The translations under genes and the position numbers were made by a program. Of a DNA stretch of 64,000 nucleotides, positions 1 to 12,694 are shown piece after piece. The notes under the pieces were generated by a model. That model did no database searches and was not told the DNA's origin. It worked only from the letters and a program-made list of their open reading frames with translations. How positions within the stretch are numbered: position 1 is the stretch's first letter; each line of letters begins with the position of its first letter. The stretch spans positions 868,397 through 932,396 of the forward strand of contig JAVSML010001000.1 in NCBI GenBank assembly GCA_038503035.1, written 5' to 3'. This stretch comes from Crocodylus rhombifer (Eukaryota > Chordata > Crocodylia > Crocodylidae).

Positions 1-2812
1 CACACCATCACCTACAAAGCAAATTCTAATAGCATTTTTTCATTTAGCAAACAGTCATCTCCAAAAGCCCTTGCAGATGTTGAGCAGAAACCATATATTC
101 AAAATTGATAACTGCTAAATGGGAATATGGCCCAAATCAAAATTCTACCATGAATGTAAGTTATATTAACACTGCTAGTATACTTTTGAAAGCACTGATC
201 ATGTATTATTGAAAGAACTCTAAAAAAACTGGGCCCGAAGTGAAGCACTCCAGTACATCAAGCAGAAAATAGATAAGTAGATTCAGCCTTACAGGAACGA
301 TATTTTATTTTTAAGAGTATCTAGCTTTTGTTTTCAGTTTAAATAGCATCTCACCAGGATGCCTAAGATCAGCCTTACAAATTGATCCATTAAACATTTG
401 TAATTAGTTATGCAAACAACTAAAAGGAGAACATGAATGTAAATAAGAGATATCCCTCTAAACTAGAAACAAGCTTCTGACCCCTCACTGCTACTTAAAA
501 GCTGAGAAGATGCTTGCAGCATACAAAAGCATAAGAAGAAAATAAAGGCTTGAAACTTACATTTCTAAATGCATTTTTCTTGCAGTCTTAAGTTCATTCA
601 ATTCAAGATGCATTCCTCTGAAAGAGTAAATTCCTAATATCAATACTAATAGCAGCATTAGCAGCACCATTGCTATTACTCTACTTGCACCAACTTGTTG
701 TCTCAGACACACTCGGCACAATCCTGCTACTTACTCAGCTCCCAACTAGGAACTGGAAGTCCACAGGCAGCTTTGATTTCACTCACCTGAAGCAGATCTT
801 GGTTTTCTTGGAGCAAAGCCAAAGCTGATCAGTTCTTTTTCCAAGAGTTGGAAAAATGCAACAATATTTCTCCACCTTACTCCACCCTGAAAAACCAAAC
901 TACCCTCTAACTGCTTGATGTCACACAACTGGAAGAAAGGGAACTAAATTATTGTGGCAGGTAGAGAACTGTATAGCCATCTTTAATAAACTGAGTGGGG
1001 ACCTGGAATTTATTCCTTAGCTTATTTCTTTTATTGTTATTTTGGAAAATAATAATGTAATAGCTGTCATTGATCCTTCCATATATAAATAAAAAGTGTT
1101 TAGTTTAACTTAGTGTGGGCGAGCCAGTCAATTAATTAGTCAAATACTGGCAACTGAAGGGGTCAACTGACTGCATAATTTTGGACCAAAGAGTATAACA
1201 ATGTTACAAAAAATACAATTTTAGAAATAATAGAAATATTTTGACACATTTCTAAATACAAAACTTGTGCTTGTATTATTTAGACCTTTTGGTAATTCTT
1301 TTTTAAAACTTTTGACCAATATGTCAATTGACCAAACTTCACATGACCAGTCAGATACCCAACTCAAGTTTGAATATTGAACATCAAGCATTCTGTGACT
1401 GAAGACCAATCTTGCCATGACTTGTGTGCAGACAACACTACGAGCCCAAACCTTTGATTCAAGGCCCAGACCTGGGGGCTTTGATTTGGGTAATTTATGA
1501 GGCAAAGAACATCTGGAATATGCAATATTAGAAGGAAAAGCAAACATACAATGATGGTACAATTCATAGTGTGGCAATACCATGAGAAGTTTCACCTACA
1601 AAGAAACAGAGAATGAAAGGCGCTACCCTTCTTCATTTGATAAATTGATATTCGGGACCAATACACTAAGTACAATAAGTTGCACCAAACATTACCTGAT
1701 AGGCAGCTCTCCAGCTGCTACTCAAACCCCAACTCCCCAAAGGAGACCTGTCTTATCCCAGCTGTGGACATCTCAGGTTTCAGCTACTCTTTTCTTCAGT
1801 ACCTATGGTAGAAATGGATTCGGGTAGCTGGGGAAAAGATACCGCAGCCACTGCCACTCAGAAATGGGGTTGAGAGATCCTAGCCACCAGTATAACCTTT
1901 GAGGCTGAGGGGGATACAATCTTATTGCTTGACCAGGGAGTCCTATGGGAAAGATTTCTATTGCCACCCTAGCAGAAAACTCTTACATGAGTAGCAGAAG
2001 CCTCCACCACAACAAAGGATTGTGCTAAGGTGATAGGGAAAGGACCTCCCTTCCCCCACATAGTGTAAGGTATGGAGGGGTAGGAGAGATCCCTTAACAT
2101 CAAGCTGTCTGCTGCAGAGATAGTTTCAAGAGGACTCTTTCCCCCAACATGTGAAACTCTTTTGCAAATAGGAAGCTCAGTGGTGCTCAGGGTTCAGTTG
2201 GTGTTGGGCCCTCCCCCTTACCCAGCTGCTCTTGTCTCCATATGAGTGAGGTCTGCTCTGGAAGGAATAAGTCAGTGTCTCTCTTCAGAAGCTCCTTTCC
2301 AAGACCTGCATAATGGAGGAAAAAGATCTTTGATTGGGCCTCCTAGTAACATACAGTTAAACAGCTGGGTGGTAGAAAGATGAAGAGATTCAAAGTGTAT
2401 GTCTTTTCTGAGAATTTAAATCAACAGAAAATGGTCAAAGAGGCTAGCAAATGCTTCTGTAAAAAATATATCCCACTGAGTTCTCCAGGAAAAAACCCCC
2501 CACATTGAATAAAATTTACATTCTTAAAAATACTTCATTGTGTTTCCTTTTCCATTCCCAACATAGCTAAGTTGGATAACTGAGACCCTGAAGTCCTATA
2601 GAAGAGTCAAAGGAGAACTTAAATGTCTGTGTAATTCTGTATTCTACAAAACTCAGTTTGGCTCTGTGGTTTTTTTGTTTCTTTGTTTTTTAATCTATAA
2701 AGTCACTGAAATGGACCAATATTTTTCTATGCACATTTATTTTGGAGAGTATACAGCAGTCTAATTCTCAGTTACTTCATCACTGTGCTTCATAGAGGAA
2801 AAGATGATTTCA
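1..2812. other. AT-rich DNA without recognisable gene
   Basis: No coding region, RNA gene or recognisable repeat was seen on either strand. Reading frames here are short, low-complexity and resemble no family known to me. The stretch from about 1800 to 2350 is more GC-rich but shows no terminal repeats. It may be unique intergenic or intronic DNA, or repeats too old to recognise by eye. Confidence 0.5.
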
Positions 2813-3345
2813 AGTCACAGGAAAGTAAGGCTAGAAGGAACCTTATAACTAAGGGGTGGGCAAAATGCAGTCTGTGGGCCAGATGCGGCCCACCAAGCCA
2901 TTCTAGCCAGCTCATGGGGCCCCTAAAAAATTTAGAAAAGTAATGTTTATCTGCCCCGGACTACCTATCATGCAGCCCTTGATGGCTTGCCAAAACTCAG
3001 TAAGTGGTCCTCCTCCCAAAATAATTGCCCGCCCCTGTCATCTATTCCAGTACCCTGCTCAAAGCAGGGTCATCCCTGACTAAATATCCCTATCAAGTGT
3101 CCCTCTAATGTACTTTTCAAAATGTTCTCCTACTCTTCAACCTGCACTTCACCTACTAAAGCTTGAGGCCTTTCTTTATAGTCCCATCCCTGCCACAGAA
3201 AAAAAAACAAACATCTCCCTCTTCTCTATAATTGCCCTTCAGATATTTGAAGGCTGCTATCAAATCTGCCCTCAGTCATCTCTCTGGCATCTGTAATGCT
3301 TCCTGTATTCCGAGGCTGTGCAAAACTGTGCCTGGCCCCTGTGAT
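2813..3345 (-). mobile_element. Old CR1 LINE 3' region, split by a hAT-like insertion
   Basis: Read on the minus strand, this matches the conserved 3' part of CR1 non-LTR retrotransposons. The plus strand shows the reverse complement of the typical end: a tract like GGCTAGAAGGAACC, then CATCTATTCCAGTACCCTGC and CTCAAAGCAGGGTCATCCCT. Further in, around 3240-3290, is a degenerate form of the segment coding for the last part of the ORF2 protein. The two parts are separated by a 187-bp hAT-like element. Many small indels and no open frame point to an old copy. The outer limits are approximate. Confidence 0.7.
2851..3037. mobile_element. Small non-autonomous hAT-like element nested in CR1
   Basis: The left end reads AAGGGGTGGGCAAA and the right end TTGCCCGCCCCTG, which are inverted repeats close to the CAGGGGTGGGCAA ends seen in many vertebrate hAT elements. 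The 187-bp interior (GGGCCAGATGCGGCCCACC and on) has no coding capacity. The flanking 8-mers, TTATAACT and TCATCTAT, share only four positions, so the target duplication is decayed or unsupported. CR1 sequence continues on both sides, so this element is younger than the CR1. Confidence 0.72.
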
Positions 3346-5169
3346 AAGTTAAAATATCCTGAGGCATCTGTAAAGGACAGCTTTTGTTTCATGTCCCCAC
3401 AGGTCCTAAGAAGCAGAGTATGGCCATAGAGTACTATACCTCTGATACCATTACTGCAGATCAGTCAACTGTACCCATGAGTGGTCAAGCTGGAGGGACA
3501 GAACTAGCACAGAGTCCTTATACCAAAATGAAAACAGCTAGGCAGATACTCTACATAGACAGCACCTTGAGGTGCTGGGTGCTGTGTTTAGCTAATGTAA
3601 GGCTTCTAGACCAGTATTCAAGTCTTTATTACAACAGAGGATGAGTTCTTAGTTGTGGCTGATTGTCCCATGCTACACGGCAGAGTTTCTTTTATAACCA
3701 CTAGGTCTGCCATATCGTCTGTTCCAGAGGTAAGTGCTAGGAATGAGTGGGAAAGGACTTGATGGAGCCAGTGAGGAAGCCACAATGAATAGTCATAAGG
3801 AACAGGGAACAAGAAAGCAAGTCACAACAGCTGAGCAATACTTGATTCTGCCATACTCCTTCCCACCTCACCTTATCTGCTGTTGCATTTTTATTTGATG
3901 AATCTCCTTTGATTCATGTGATAGAATTGTAAAGGCACCTGTTCCTGATCTACCTTAAAGTCATGGCCCAGGAAGTACTAACACTACTATATTGGTTCCA
4001 AAATGTGTTGTTTTGGAAGGAGTTATTTTAGTGAGCAATAACTATGTAAGCAAACCTAGCACCCACTATGAATTCAACATAGCTTGCATGAAACTATTTA
4101 CTTTGGACATAGAAATGGTGACCAAGACTCTTGGGTGAACACTTTCAGCATTCAGAACATTTTCTAATATCTGTAACTTTGACCTACATATTCTCCAGCA
4201 AGCAGAAGCCAAAATTCCAAATTAACATCTCATTGAAATGGCAGCATGTCTAGCAATGCAGCACTTACTTAATTACTTTCTGCAGTGTCCTTATTGGTCA
4301 TGAGCCAAAGCCTTTGTGCAGTAGCTGACTTCATGAACTTCTGCCTCAAAGGTGCAAGTGCTTTTTCATGTATAATTTACGAACTGTGGAGCCCCTAAAT
4401 GTTAAAAATTGCAAGTTTTACCCTGCTGATCACAGCTATTAAAATCAAATCACAAGAAAAAAAGGAAAGATCCTGCATTTCTTACATGTTCATACCAATA
4501 CTCCATAGGAAAATTACCCATCAGCAAAGGAGCTACAGAGAACCCTTCGCAGCCATGCTGTGCTCACGAAACTGAAATTGAATTGCTGCACAAAAGATCC
4601 TACCAGAGTTTTAAACTCCAGAGTATCTCCAAAGATTCAAGTATGTGAGGGCATCTTGAGACACAGGAGAAACCTCTCAATTATAACCTCAGGTCAGGTA
4701 AGATCCTGGATTTTACAAGCCCAGTAATCAGAAGCCACTGTGAAAGCACAGTCAAAATCAAGTAAGCATACAGCAACAGCAGGTGTTAGCCTCCTTCCTT
4801 TGTTTTGAAGAGATATTCTGACAGGTGCAGTATATGCCATACCCCAACTCTAACTCCGTTGGGGTGCAATATATTTCACTTGCAATAAGCAGCTGGCATT
4901 TCTTATATTTGCACTACTGTTTGAATTTAAATTAAGATTTGCTTTGAAGTTTCCTTCTGATTAAGCTTCTCTAAAAGGAGGAGGTAATCAAGTATTGTCT
5001 TCACTGTTTGTTTGTTTTTTCTTGGGTTTTTTTTGGAGGACTCTGATTACTCTGTTATAGGGCTAGGGATCTGAGTGCCTACTTTGATCCAAAGGAGTGG
5101 ATCTTTATACTTTTGTGGAGCTCCAGATTTCAGGATACAATTTCAGGGACAGAGCCCAATCAATTTAAA
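3346..5169. other. No feature recognised
   Basis: AT-rich, stop-rich sequence on both strands. Short poly(T) and poly(A) runs are present, but no terminal repeats, tandem arrays or protein similarity were seen. Confidence 0.5.
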
Positions 5170-5199
5170 GACACTTTTGATAAGTTATTGAAAGGTCCT

Positions 5200-5595
5200 T
5201 AAGTGTTCAATCACACTGGTCAAAAATGGCATGAACAGAGTACTAGTCTATCATTTGGTGTATTTGGTGAGGACTTTGTTTTTATGGGGAACCTGAATTA
5301 TCAGGATGCCTGCTGGGAGGGAAACACAGCAGCAAACAAGCATTCCAGCAAATTACTGGAGTGTGTTGGGGATAACTTTTTGATACAGATGATAGACAGG
5401 TCAACTAGGGAGAAGTTCTGCTCCACTTGCTGCTCAGAAGCAGGGAGGGCTTGGTTGAGAATGTGGAAGTGGAGGTAACTTGGGGGGCAGTGACCATAAG
5501 GAAAGGCAGGAAGAATAGCATCAGAATAAGGACACCGGACTTCAGAAAAGCATTCTCAGCTGATATTTTCAAATACCTGAATAGCAAACTTTCCT
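5200..5595 (+). pseudogene. CR1 ORF2 endonuclease fragment, frameshifted
   Basis: The frame at 5203-5478 contains FMGNLNYQDACWEGNTAA, a decayed form of the CR1 apurinic-like endonuclease segment normally reading like MGDFNYPDICWE; it goes on with KLLECVGDNFLIQMIDRSTR, the usual continuation. A frameshift follows near 5440. Another frame then supplies the next segment, ending in RIRTPDFRKA at about 5520-5550. Everything upstream (ORF1 and the endonuclease N-terminus) and downstream (RT) is absent. The catalytic GDFN motif has become GNLN, so the fragment is inactive. Confidence 0.72.
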
Positions 5596-5859
5596 AATGA
5601 AGACCTTGATTTATTTCCATTTACAGTGCAATGTGGCAATGTATTCATTAGTTAAACACTTTTATCTACGGACTCTCTTCTTGTATCCTCTAGTCATGAA
5701 GAGTATTCAGGAGGTGGATTTATTTCTTCCAGCAAGTCATTTAAATATGCCTTATGACATCTCCCACTCAAGTTTTTGAGACTGGACCTACATTTTTCTT
5801 GTGTTTGTATAGGGCCAAGGGCAATGGGCTCCCAATCCTGATTGTGGCTTCTAGTTGAC

Positions 5860-6325
5860 ACTGTGCATATCTAAACATGCAATTAATGTGCCAGTTTATT
5901 CCAGACACAGCAGTTACAGGTGTACCTGGGACCACAGCACATTAAGCTGGCATGGCACAGCTGTGAGTGGCAGGGAGTGAGAGGGGGCAGGTGTCAGCAT
6001 GCCAGTTGGACAGTCCAGAGCTGCTCTTCCCTGGCTCAATGTGCTGTGGAGGGGTTGTCTGACACATGATACTTCCACAGTGTGGGGCAGCTCCCACACT
6101 GTAGCACCCTTGTACCCTAGCCAGTCCTGGTCACTGTCTACACATGTGTTGCAGTGGAGTAAATAATTCTGTAATAGGATAGTGCTTGTGTTGGGCAGTA
6201 CTATCCTATGGCAGAGTTAATTAGTTTACTCTGGCCTAATAACGCCACACATGTATATGGTAACACTTTACTATGATGCTAATTAGTCAACTCTGAAGTA
6301 ACTTGCACCTATAGATACCCCCACT
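5860..6325. mobile_element. Non-autonomous TIR element, about 465 bp
   Basis: The left end contains TATCTAAACATGCAATTAAT. The right end, read in reverse, contains TATCTATAGGTGCAAGTTA, a diverged inverted repeat. An internal block beginning CACTGTCTACACATGTG (about 6136) is shared with the interrupted copy at 46213-48350, as is the segment with CAGTACTATC and GCAGAGTTAATT. No coding capacity was seen. The superfamily is not resolved, and the ends are set by comparing the two copies. Confidence 0.6.
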
Positions 6326-7091
6326 ATTATATAAAATGAGATTCCAAGTGTATTCTGAGAAAATAAATATATCACAGATAAACCAGCTCAGAATTAATTT
6401 GTTTCTTTTTTTTTACTAGAAGGGGAGAATAGTCATATAGCTGAATAGTCCAGTCCTAAGAGTTGTTAATTGCAGAGAATGTTATAACATAACTGTGGAA
6501 TTTTACACTTACATAATTTTTATGATCCCAAGATTTTATAAACCTAGGAACATTGTTATATAAGGCTTCTATAAGGAGTAACAGCTGAAAAACATGCTTT
6601 TCTATTTTGAATATCAGCAGTATATGTTGTTGTGGTGTTTAAATCCTACTGCATAAGGTTTTAAGGCAAGAAGTGAAGATCCCTAAACATAAAACAGAAA
6701 AGGGAAACTGCAAAACAAGGCAGAATGTAACTATGGACTGGAATTTGGCCAGGTCAACTTTGGCATGTGCTGCAGCTCAACTCCCAATTTCTCTTGCTGC
6801 TGCTGTCATTCCTCCCTTTTCTCATTCCCTCAATATGGTTCTCCTTTCCATCTGTATCCTTTTCATCTCAAACCTTGGTCCTGTCCTACTTACCCTTTAT
6901 ACTCTCATCCTTTATGGTCTAACCTAATGAAGGTTAGTATCAAGGCTTCACTTATTTTCTCTAACCTTAAGGTTTACATATATATCCCTCAACATATAAT
7001 CTTGTCTTTTCTGCTCAGACTTATATCTTGGCCAATTCTCTTGCTCGATATATGCTTAACAAAAAACCTCAAAAAAAACAATCCTATCCCT
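6326..7091. other. No feature recognised
   Basis: AT-rich sequence up to the 5' edge of the next CR1 fragment. The pyrimidine-rich part at about 6760-6900 gives open frames in two registers, but their composition is low-complexity and no motif is visible. Confidence 0.45.
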
Positions 7092-7490
7092 TTAGGATAG
7101 ACTAAAGTGCCTGAATCTATTCAGCTTCCACAGGAGAAGACTGAGAGGGAATCTGGTGGCTGTCTATAAACTCACAAGGGGGGACCAGCGGAAAATAAGC
7201 AAGGCTCTGTTCCCCTTGGCACCACCTGGGATAACAAGGAATAACAGCCACAAACTGATTGAGAACAGGTTCAGGCTTGATATCAGGAGGCATTACTTTA
7301 TGGTTAGGGCTGCCAGGCTCTGGAATGGGCTCCTAAGGGAGGTGGTGCTCTCCCCTACCTTGGGAGTCTTCAAGATGAGGTTGGATAAATTTGTAGCTGG
7401 GGTATTATGATGCCAGCATTCGTTCCTGTCCAGGGCAGGGGGTCAGACTTGATGATCTATTCCGGTCCCTTCTCACCCTAGAAACTAAAT
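7092..7490 (+). mobile_element. CR1 LINE, 5'-truncated 3' end
   Basis: The frame at 7156-7410 encodes the last 84 residues of a CR1 ORF2 protein (AVYKLTRGDQRKI near its start, then FRLDIRRHYFMVRAARLWN, then the end VFKMRLDKFVAGVL). The CR1 3' untranslated region follows, with the typical CAGGGGGTCAGACTTGATGA and TCCCTTCTCACCCTAG. The tail has decayed to GAAACTAAATG. Matching sequence upstream begins near 7092 (CTGAATCTATTCAGCTTCC). Endonuclease and RT catalytic domains are absent because of the usual 5' truncation. Confidence 0.85.
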
Positions 7491-7654
7491 GTAGAAATGC
7501 CAAAGCTTTTTTACTCAGTTACTCAGATACAGTCTTGGGGGAATTCTGATTCACCTTTGTGCACTAAGTGCTACTAATATATGTAATAACAAAAGCTAAA
7601 ATCTACATAAGTGCTAAAAATGACACAAGGCTACATTTGGAGGCCTAAGCAGTA

Positions 7655-8584
7655 GGCCTATGTGAAGCTTCAGGTGTTGATTCGATTCAGAGGAGATTCA
7701 GGCTGATTCAGTGGCCAAATCCCTAAATCTGAATCAAATAAGGGGACCAATAAAAATGTCCAAATAAATTCAAAGCTCTATGAATCTTCCAAAAAGATTT
7801 GGAGAGCCTTGATGATTTGGGCATTCCCCATCCACTGCAGCATGGAACTAGAGCCAGACTCCATGCCAGTAAGTAGGGGCTGGGGGGAGGGGGCCATGGT
7901 GGGACCTCCGCTAGACCCCATCACATGCCCAGTCCCCCAGCCCCAGCCCTGCCCACCCCAGCTCCTGGTGCTTTAAAAAAAAAGCCCCACTCACTGGATG
8001 CTGCTGTGCAGAGGGGTGATTCCTGCTGCCACCCACCGCCCCACACTGCATGGGCATCTCTGCCATAAGTCCCCTGACACCCACCCACTACCTCAGCTGC
8101 CCCCCTCCCCCCCAGCCCCAGCTCTGGACCTTTAAGAAACACCCCTCCCCCCAGACTCACTGGTGCCTGCAGGGCTTTGGGGTGCTTGTGGAAGAGCCCT
8201 CCACACAGTGTGAGGAAGTGGGGGATCACCCCTTGCCAGGCAGAAACTGGTGAGTGTAGGTTTGGGTTTTTTTCTTAAAGGGCCAGAGCTGGGGCAAGTG
8301 GGGAAGCCATTGGGGTGGGGCTGGGAGAGTAGAGGGGGATCAAAGAGGTCATGCAGAGTGGGGTAGTGGGGATCATCCCCCTGCCTGGCAGCACCCGGTG
8401 AGTGCAGGCTTTATTTTCCCGAAGTGCTGGGAGCTGGGGCAGGCAGGGCAGTCATTGCCAGGCTGGGGGAGTGGGCAGGGGATGGGCCAGGTTGATTCAG
8501 GACAGTGATTCAAATCACTGAATTGAATCACTATTCCCTGAATCAGCTGAATCCAAAGTGAATACTGGCCACTTTGCACAGGCC
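7655..8584. mobile_element. TIR element with GC-rich palindromic interior, about 930 bp
   Basis: The left end GGCCTATGTGAAGCTTC and the reverse-complemented right end GGCCTGTGCAAAGTGGCC form terminal inverted repeats. Next to both ends are GATTCGATTCAG / TTCAAATCACTGAATTGA blocks typical of this family; the 14119-14489 element has related blocks. The interior (about 7860-8480) is GC-rich. It holds modules such as CTTTAAAAAAAAAGCC that recur in inverted orientation, so it could fold into a long imperfect hairpin. No transposase is present. The open frames on both strands come from the GC-rich interior. Confidence 0.65.
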
Positions 8585-11500
8585 TAATAAACAGTAATTG
8601 GGGATACAAACATGAAATGAGATTTGGTCCGTGGCATCCTTTTCATATCCTTCTTTTTTCTCTCATACCTTGGGCATTATTAAATTATTTTTATTCCTCC
8701 TTTTGATCTCTTCTTCCAAAGACTGACACAAGATAGAAATCATAGACCATAACTACTACAACTTCCTTTTCCCTGATCTCATATGGCTTTAAATTGATAC
8801 CGCAGTTTGCTTCCACATTTGTTGAGACCCCAAATAGCCTCTTAATTTCCTTTTATAATGCACTCACTCACTCCAAGAAGGTTAGTCAAAAACAAGAGGA
8901 AAAGAATTAGACACTTTTCACATTGTTTTCCAGATAAACTTCCAGGTAAAAATTCTAATCAATTTATAGGAAACAAAGTTGACTTGCAAGGGACAGGAAG
9001 AAACAAATATAATAGTAGTCTACAAGTATTTGAGAAGAATTAGATTCATCAGACAATGTTTGTACTACATTTCAAGGTTTCAACTCCTCCTAAAACATTT
9101 TACTTTTAGTATTTAACAGCTGAGGCCACTTTACCAAATTGGTTGTGAAATCCAAAGTCATGACAAAGCATTGATTTATGCAACAGCTGGCAAATAATTT
9201 TTCCAAAAACTTCTTTTATTATGCTCTCATTCCACCCTTGCCAACTCCATTAGAATAAAAGCTTACAAAAAAGATAATCATTGAATAAATAGAACACTTT
9301 AAAGTCCAAGCTCGTCAGCCTTTACACATTTATCAAACAATATGGAATATATCATTTACATTTCACAAAAACTAGAGGAATGGGATCCAAGCAATAACAG
9401 GTATAGGCATACAAACTCAACCTAATATTACTCTTATTATTAATTTATACAATAGCTAATGTCTGGTTAGCATTGCACAAGATTAAAAAAAGACCTGGTA
9501 ACTTCCGTAGATGAGTGTACCTTCATACTTTTTCATGATAAATATAATTGGTAAGGGCTTAAGTGTCTTGCAGTGTTACTTTTAATATATCATTCTGCCT
9601 TGTGGTTAGCAGCTTTGCTGGCCACAGGCTGAAGCCTTTATTCAGCTGCAAATCCAGTGCTCCCCAAGATCCAAATGCTGTCACCCTAACACTCCATATC
9701 TATTTTTTAATTATTTTTTAAATATATTTTCTATTGTAAGTCAGGGTATTCCTATCATTATACTTGTAATAATTATTACCATTTTTTTAGTTGCATTAAA
9801 GGAGTTCATGGAAGCACCAGGCAGAGACCAGAATCCTGTCTTATACCAGAGTTTGCACAAAACTGAACGAAGCAAAACCTCTACCTCAAAGAACTTATGG
9901 TCTACTTCTATTCCTTATATGTATGATCATGTTACTTCATTTTTATTGTCTTTCAGATTCTTTATTTTCTACACGCTACTTTCATAGGATATTTGACAAG
10001 GGTCAGTTGTAACTGGCCTCGCAGCAGAACTGAACCTTAGGGAGAGGATGTCTAAGCTAGCTGAAGCAGGAAATCATTTCATGCCTAATATATTACCCAA
10101 TCTGACAGGTGAATCAGCAGGGGTCTAGTTCACTGTACTGCAAGGGGCTGAACTCTAGGGTTAGAGATGGAAGTTACATATGAACTGATATAAGTGATCA
10201 GAAACTAATTTAAATCTGTAACACAGCAGAGATTTAATCCATATAAACCACATTCAAAATGGCCAAAACTAGTTTAAGATAGACCTGGACAGATGCAGTA
10301 TCAGACTTACCTCATTTAGGTTAAATTGGTTTATTGAACTTCTGCCCCTTCAGATTCAAATGAATACACAGTCCCCAACCTTCCAGGATATTTTGCACCT
10401 CCCCTGCAAACCCACCCTTCCAGGATGGGCAGAATACCTTTGGCACCTCTCGGCTTCTGACCTGAGTCACTGCAAGCATGTGCTGCATTTCTGGAATCAA
10501 AGGTGACTACTTGTTTCTTTATTCATTCGATATACACAGCCTAGACTAGCCAACAAAAATTGGATTGATTCACCCTTGGGCTTTTTGACTGTCTGCACTT
10601 AGCTTAGATAACTGCTGAGTATACTCTACTTCCAAAGACTTACCATAGACTGACAAAACTCTTTGCAAGATGGGCCCTAGCTGGCTTTAACAGCATTCCA
10701 ACATCTCATGAGTCTCAGATGCTCCCATGTTATGCTCTTTGATTATTTTATACTTACAAGGCAGTAAATAATTCAGCACTTGTACCCCCTGTGTGTTGCA
10801 TCCAAGGTTGGTTTTTATCCCTGTGTTGTCAAAAAAGCTGAGATCAGTACTCTGGCATATTGTTTGAAATGCCTCTGCTAATTGTTGTTTTCCAAGCTTA
10901 TTTATTTAATGAAATCTTTATATGTGGATAGCTCAATTTATAGCTGAATTCAAATACTTTATATTAAATAATTAGTAATTAAGATGAAACAAGGACATTT
11001 GGTGCCCAGATCTTCTCCTAATGCAGTCAAGAGGACTTTAGTGAGAGCAGATTCAAACTCATACATATGAAGAGTTGCAATCATAGTAATTCAATCCAAT
11101 GGCTGAATAAAGAAAATGCTAAATTCATGTAGCTTTTCTTTGACTCAGATATCATAAAATGGATTTTTCTGATACAAAAAAAACAAATCAGAAATTAAGA
11201 ATGCTTTTTAAAAACCTCTGCCAAACAGTTGATGGTTAGAATTATTTATTTAGCCAGGAGATGGATCCAAAGATAATGTGCTTTAAAAAAGCAAAAGTAG
11301 ACTTTCTCCATTTATTACAATTCATTGGCCTAAACAGTGTTATTCTAAAGCTTTGTGAGTGATTGAGAGGATGGTAAATCTGTCCTATATAAAACACTGT
11401 GGCAAACCCTTTAGAGATTTATAAATGACGCATTCGAGATGATGTGGTTCTGTTGCCCTCCCCCCCTTCCATTTTGCCTACGAGTTTGAAATTTAAAACC

Positions 11501-11713
11501 GACAAAAAACCCCTGCCATTAATATTGCACTTTACTAGCAGCAACTCCAGTAGTCAAGGAAAATACTATTTAAAAGGTAAGTTCAACAAAGTACACATTA
11601 AAACACCTGTGTTCTAAATTTAGTCTGAGAAGAAAATAGGGAAAGATCAGAGCAAGTGGAAACTAAGCAGAACAAGGTGCTAAACTCCTGTTCTCCTCCA
11701 GGTCTTTCTTTTA
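8585..11713. other. About 3.1 kb of AT-rich DNA without recognisable features
   Basis: No coding region, LINE, LTR or TIR signature was found. This is one of the longest repeat-poor stretches in the window and a candidate for unique sequence. Splice-like motifs were not evaluated because no coding block is present to anchor them. Confidence 0.5.
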
Positions 11714-11752
11714 AGTTACCCGGACATCTGCTGGGAGGAACAGTCAGCCAGG

Positions 11753-12154
11753 TTGGACCGTTCCAGGAGGTTACTGGCTGAGATACAGGACCTCCACTTA
11801 ATTCAGGAAGTGCACAGCCCCACCAGAGGAAATGCCCTGTTGGACCTGGTCCTCACCACAGGCAATGACCTGGTAAGGGGCCTCCAGGTACTTGACCACC
11901 TGGGTGATAGCAATCATCGCTTGCTGGAATTCACCATCCAGCACAGGGTGTCAAGGGCCTGCAGCAAGGCAGTAGCCCTAGACTTCAAGAGGGCCAACTT
12001 CAATGAGTTGAGGAGATTAGTGAGAGAGGCACTGGGGTTCTCGAGAGCAGGGGAGCTCAGTGCCCAAGATGAGTGGTCGTTCCTTAAGGAGACAATACTA
12101 AGGGCCCAAGGGGTGACCATCCCAACCAGAAGCAAGGGGGGCATGAGTGCCTGA
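11753..12154 (+). pseudogene. CR1 ORF2 endonuclease C-terminal part
   Basis: Encodes the end of the APE-like endonuclease that nicks target DNA. Visible are LLAEIQDLHLIQEVHSPTRG, LLDLVLTTGNDLV and LGDSNHRLLEFTI. The last stands where CR1 endonucleases have the SDH catalytic motif; here the aspartate is Asn. The frame stops at a TGA just after GGMSA, and the downstream linker continues in another frame from 12195. The frame is also open upstream of 11753 to the truncation point. Confidence 0.8.
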
Positions 12155-12194
12155 AAGCCCCCCTGGCTCACCAAGTGTGTACAGGAATGCCTGA

Positions 12195-12647
12195 TTGCCA
12201 AAAAAGGCAGCGTTCAAGCAGTGGAAGGGGGCTGCTATCTCCAAAGAGGAGTATACCTCTTCTGCTCGGGCCTGTAGAGGGGCTTTCAGGAAAGCTAAGG
12301 AGGACATAGAGCTAGGACTTGCATCCAAAATCAAAGATAACAGAAAGTCCTTTTTCAAATATATAGGGAGGATGAAGAAAGCACTGGGAAATGTGGGGCC
12401 CCTGCAAGATCCTCTGGGCAATCTGCTGGTTGCATCAGAGGAGAAAACAGACATCTTTAACCAATTCTTCACCTCCGTTTTCTTGGGCAGGGACCAGGAC
12501 TTCCCCACCATGATGCAAGACGGACTCAAGGGGAACGCCTCCAGACCTCAGGTTGGAGAGGACCAGGTTAGAGAGCTTCTGGAGGGGCTGGACATGTTCA
12601 AATCAGCCAGTCCTGATGCTCTCCACCCCAGGGTGACTCCAAGATGA
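12195..12647 (+). pseudogene. CR1 ORF2 endonuclease-RT linker, ends at deletion
   Basis: A 150-codon frame for the linker and RT N-terminal region. It contains SFFKYIGRMKKALGNVGPL, then FNQFFTSVFLGRDQDF, then DMFKSASPDALHPRV. Intact CR1 proteins continue after HPRV with LKELA and the RT fingers. Here the sequence jumps to a segment normally about 280 codons later (ACTCCAAGATGAAC at about 12638) and the frame terminates. Confidence 0.82.
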
Positions 12648-12694
12648 ACACAGGCTGACAATGCGAGGCCATTGTTGGCAGGGCTAACCGGACC

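Noticed and set aside
2843..3045. Confident 8-bp target duplication for the small hAT-like element
   Set aside because: The flanks TTATAACT and TCATCTAT agree at only four of eight positions.
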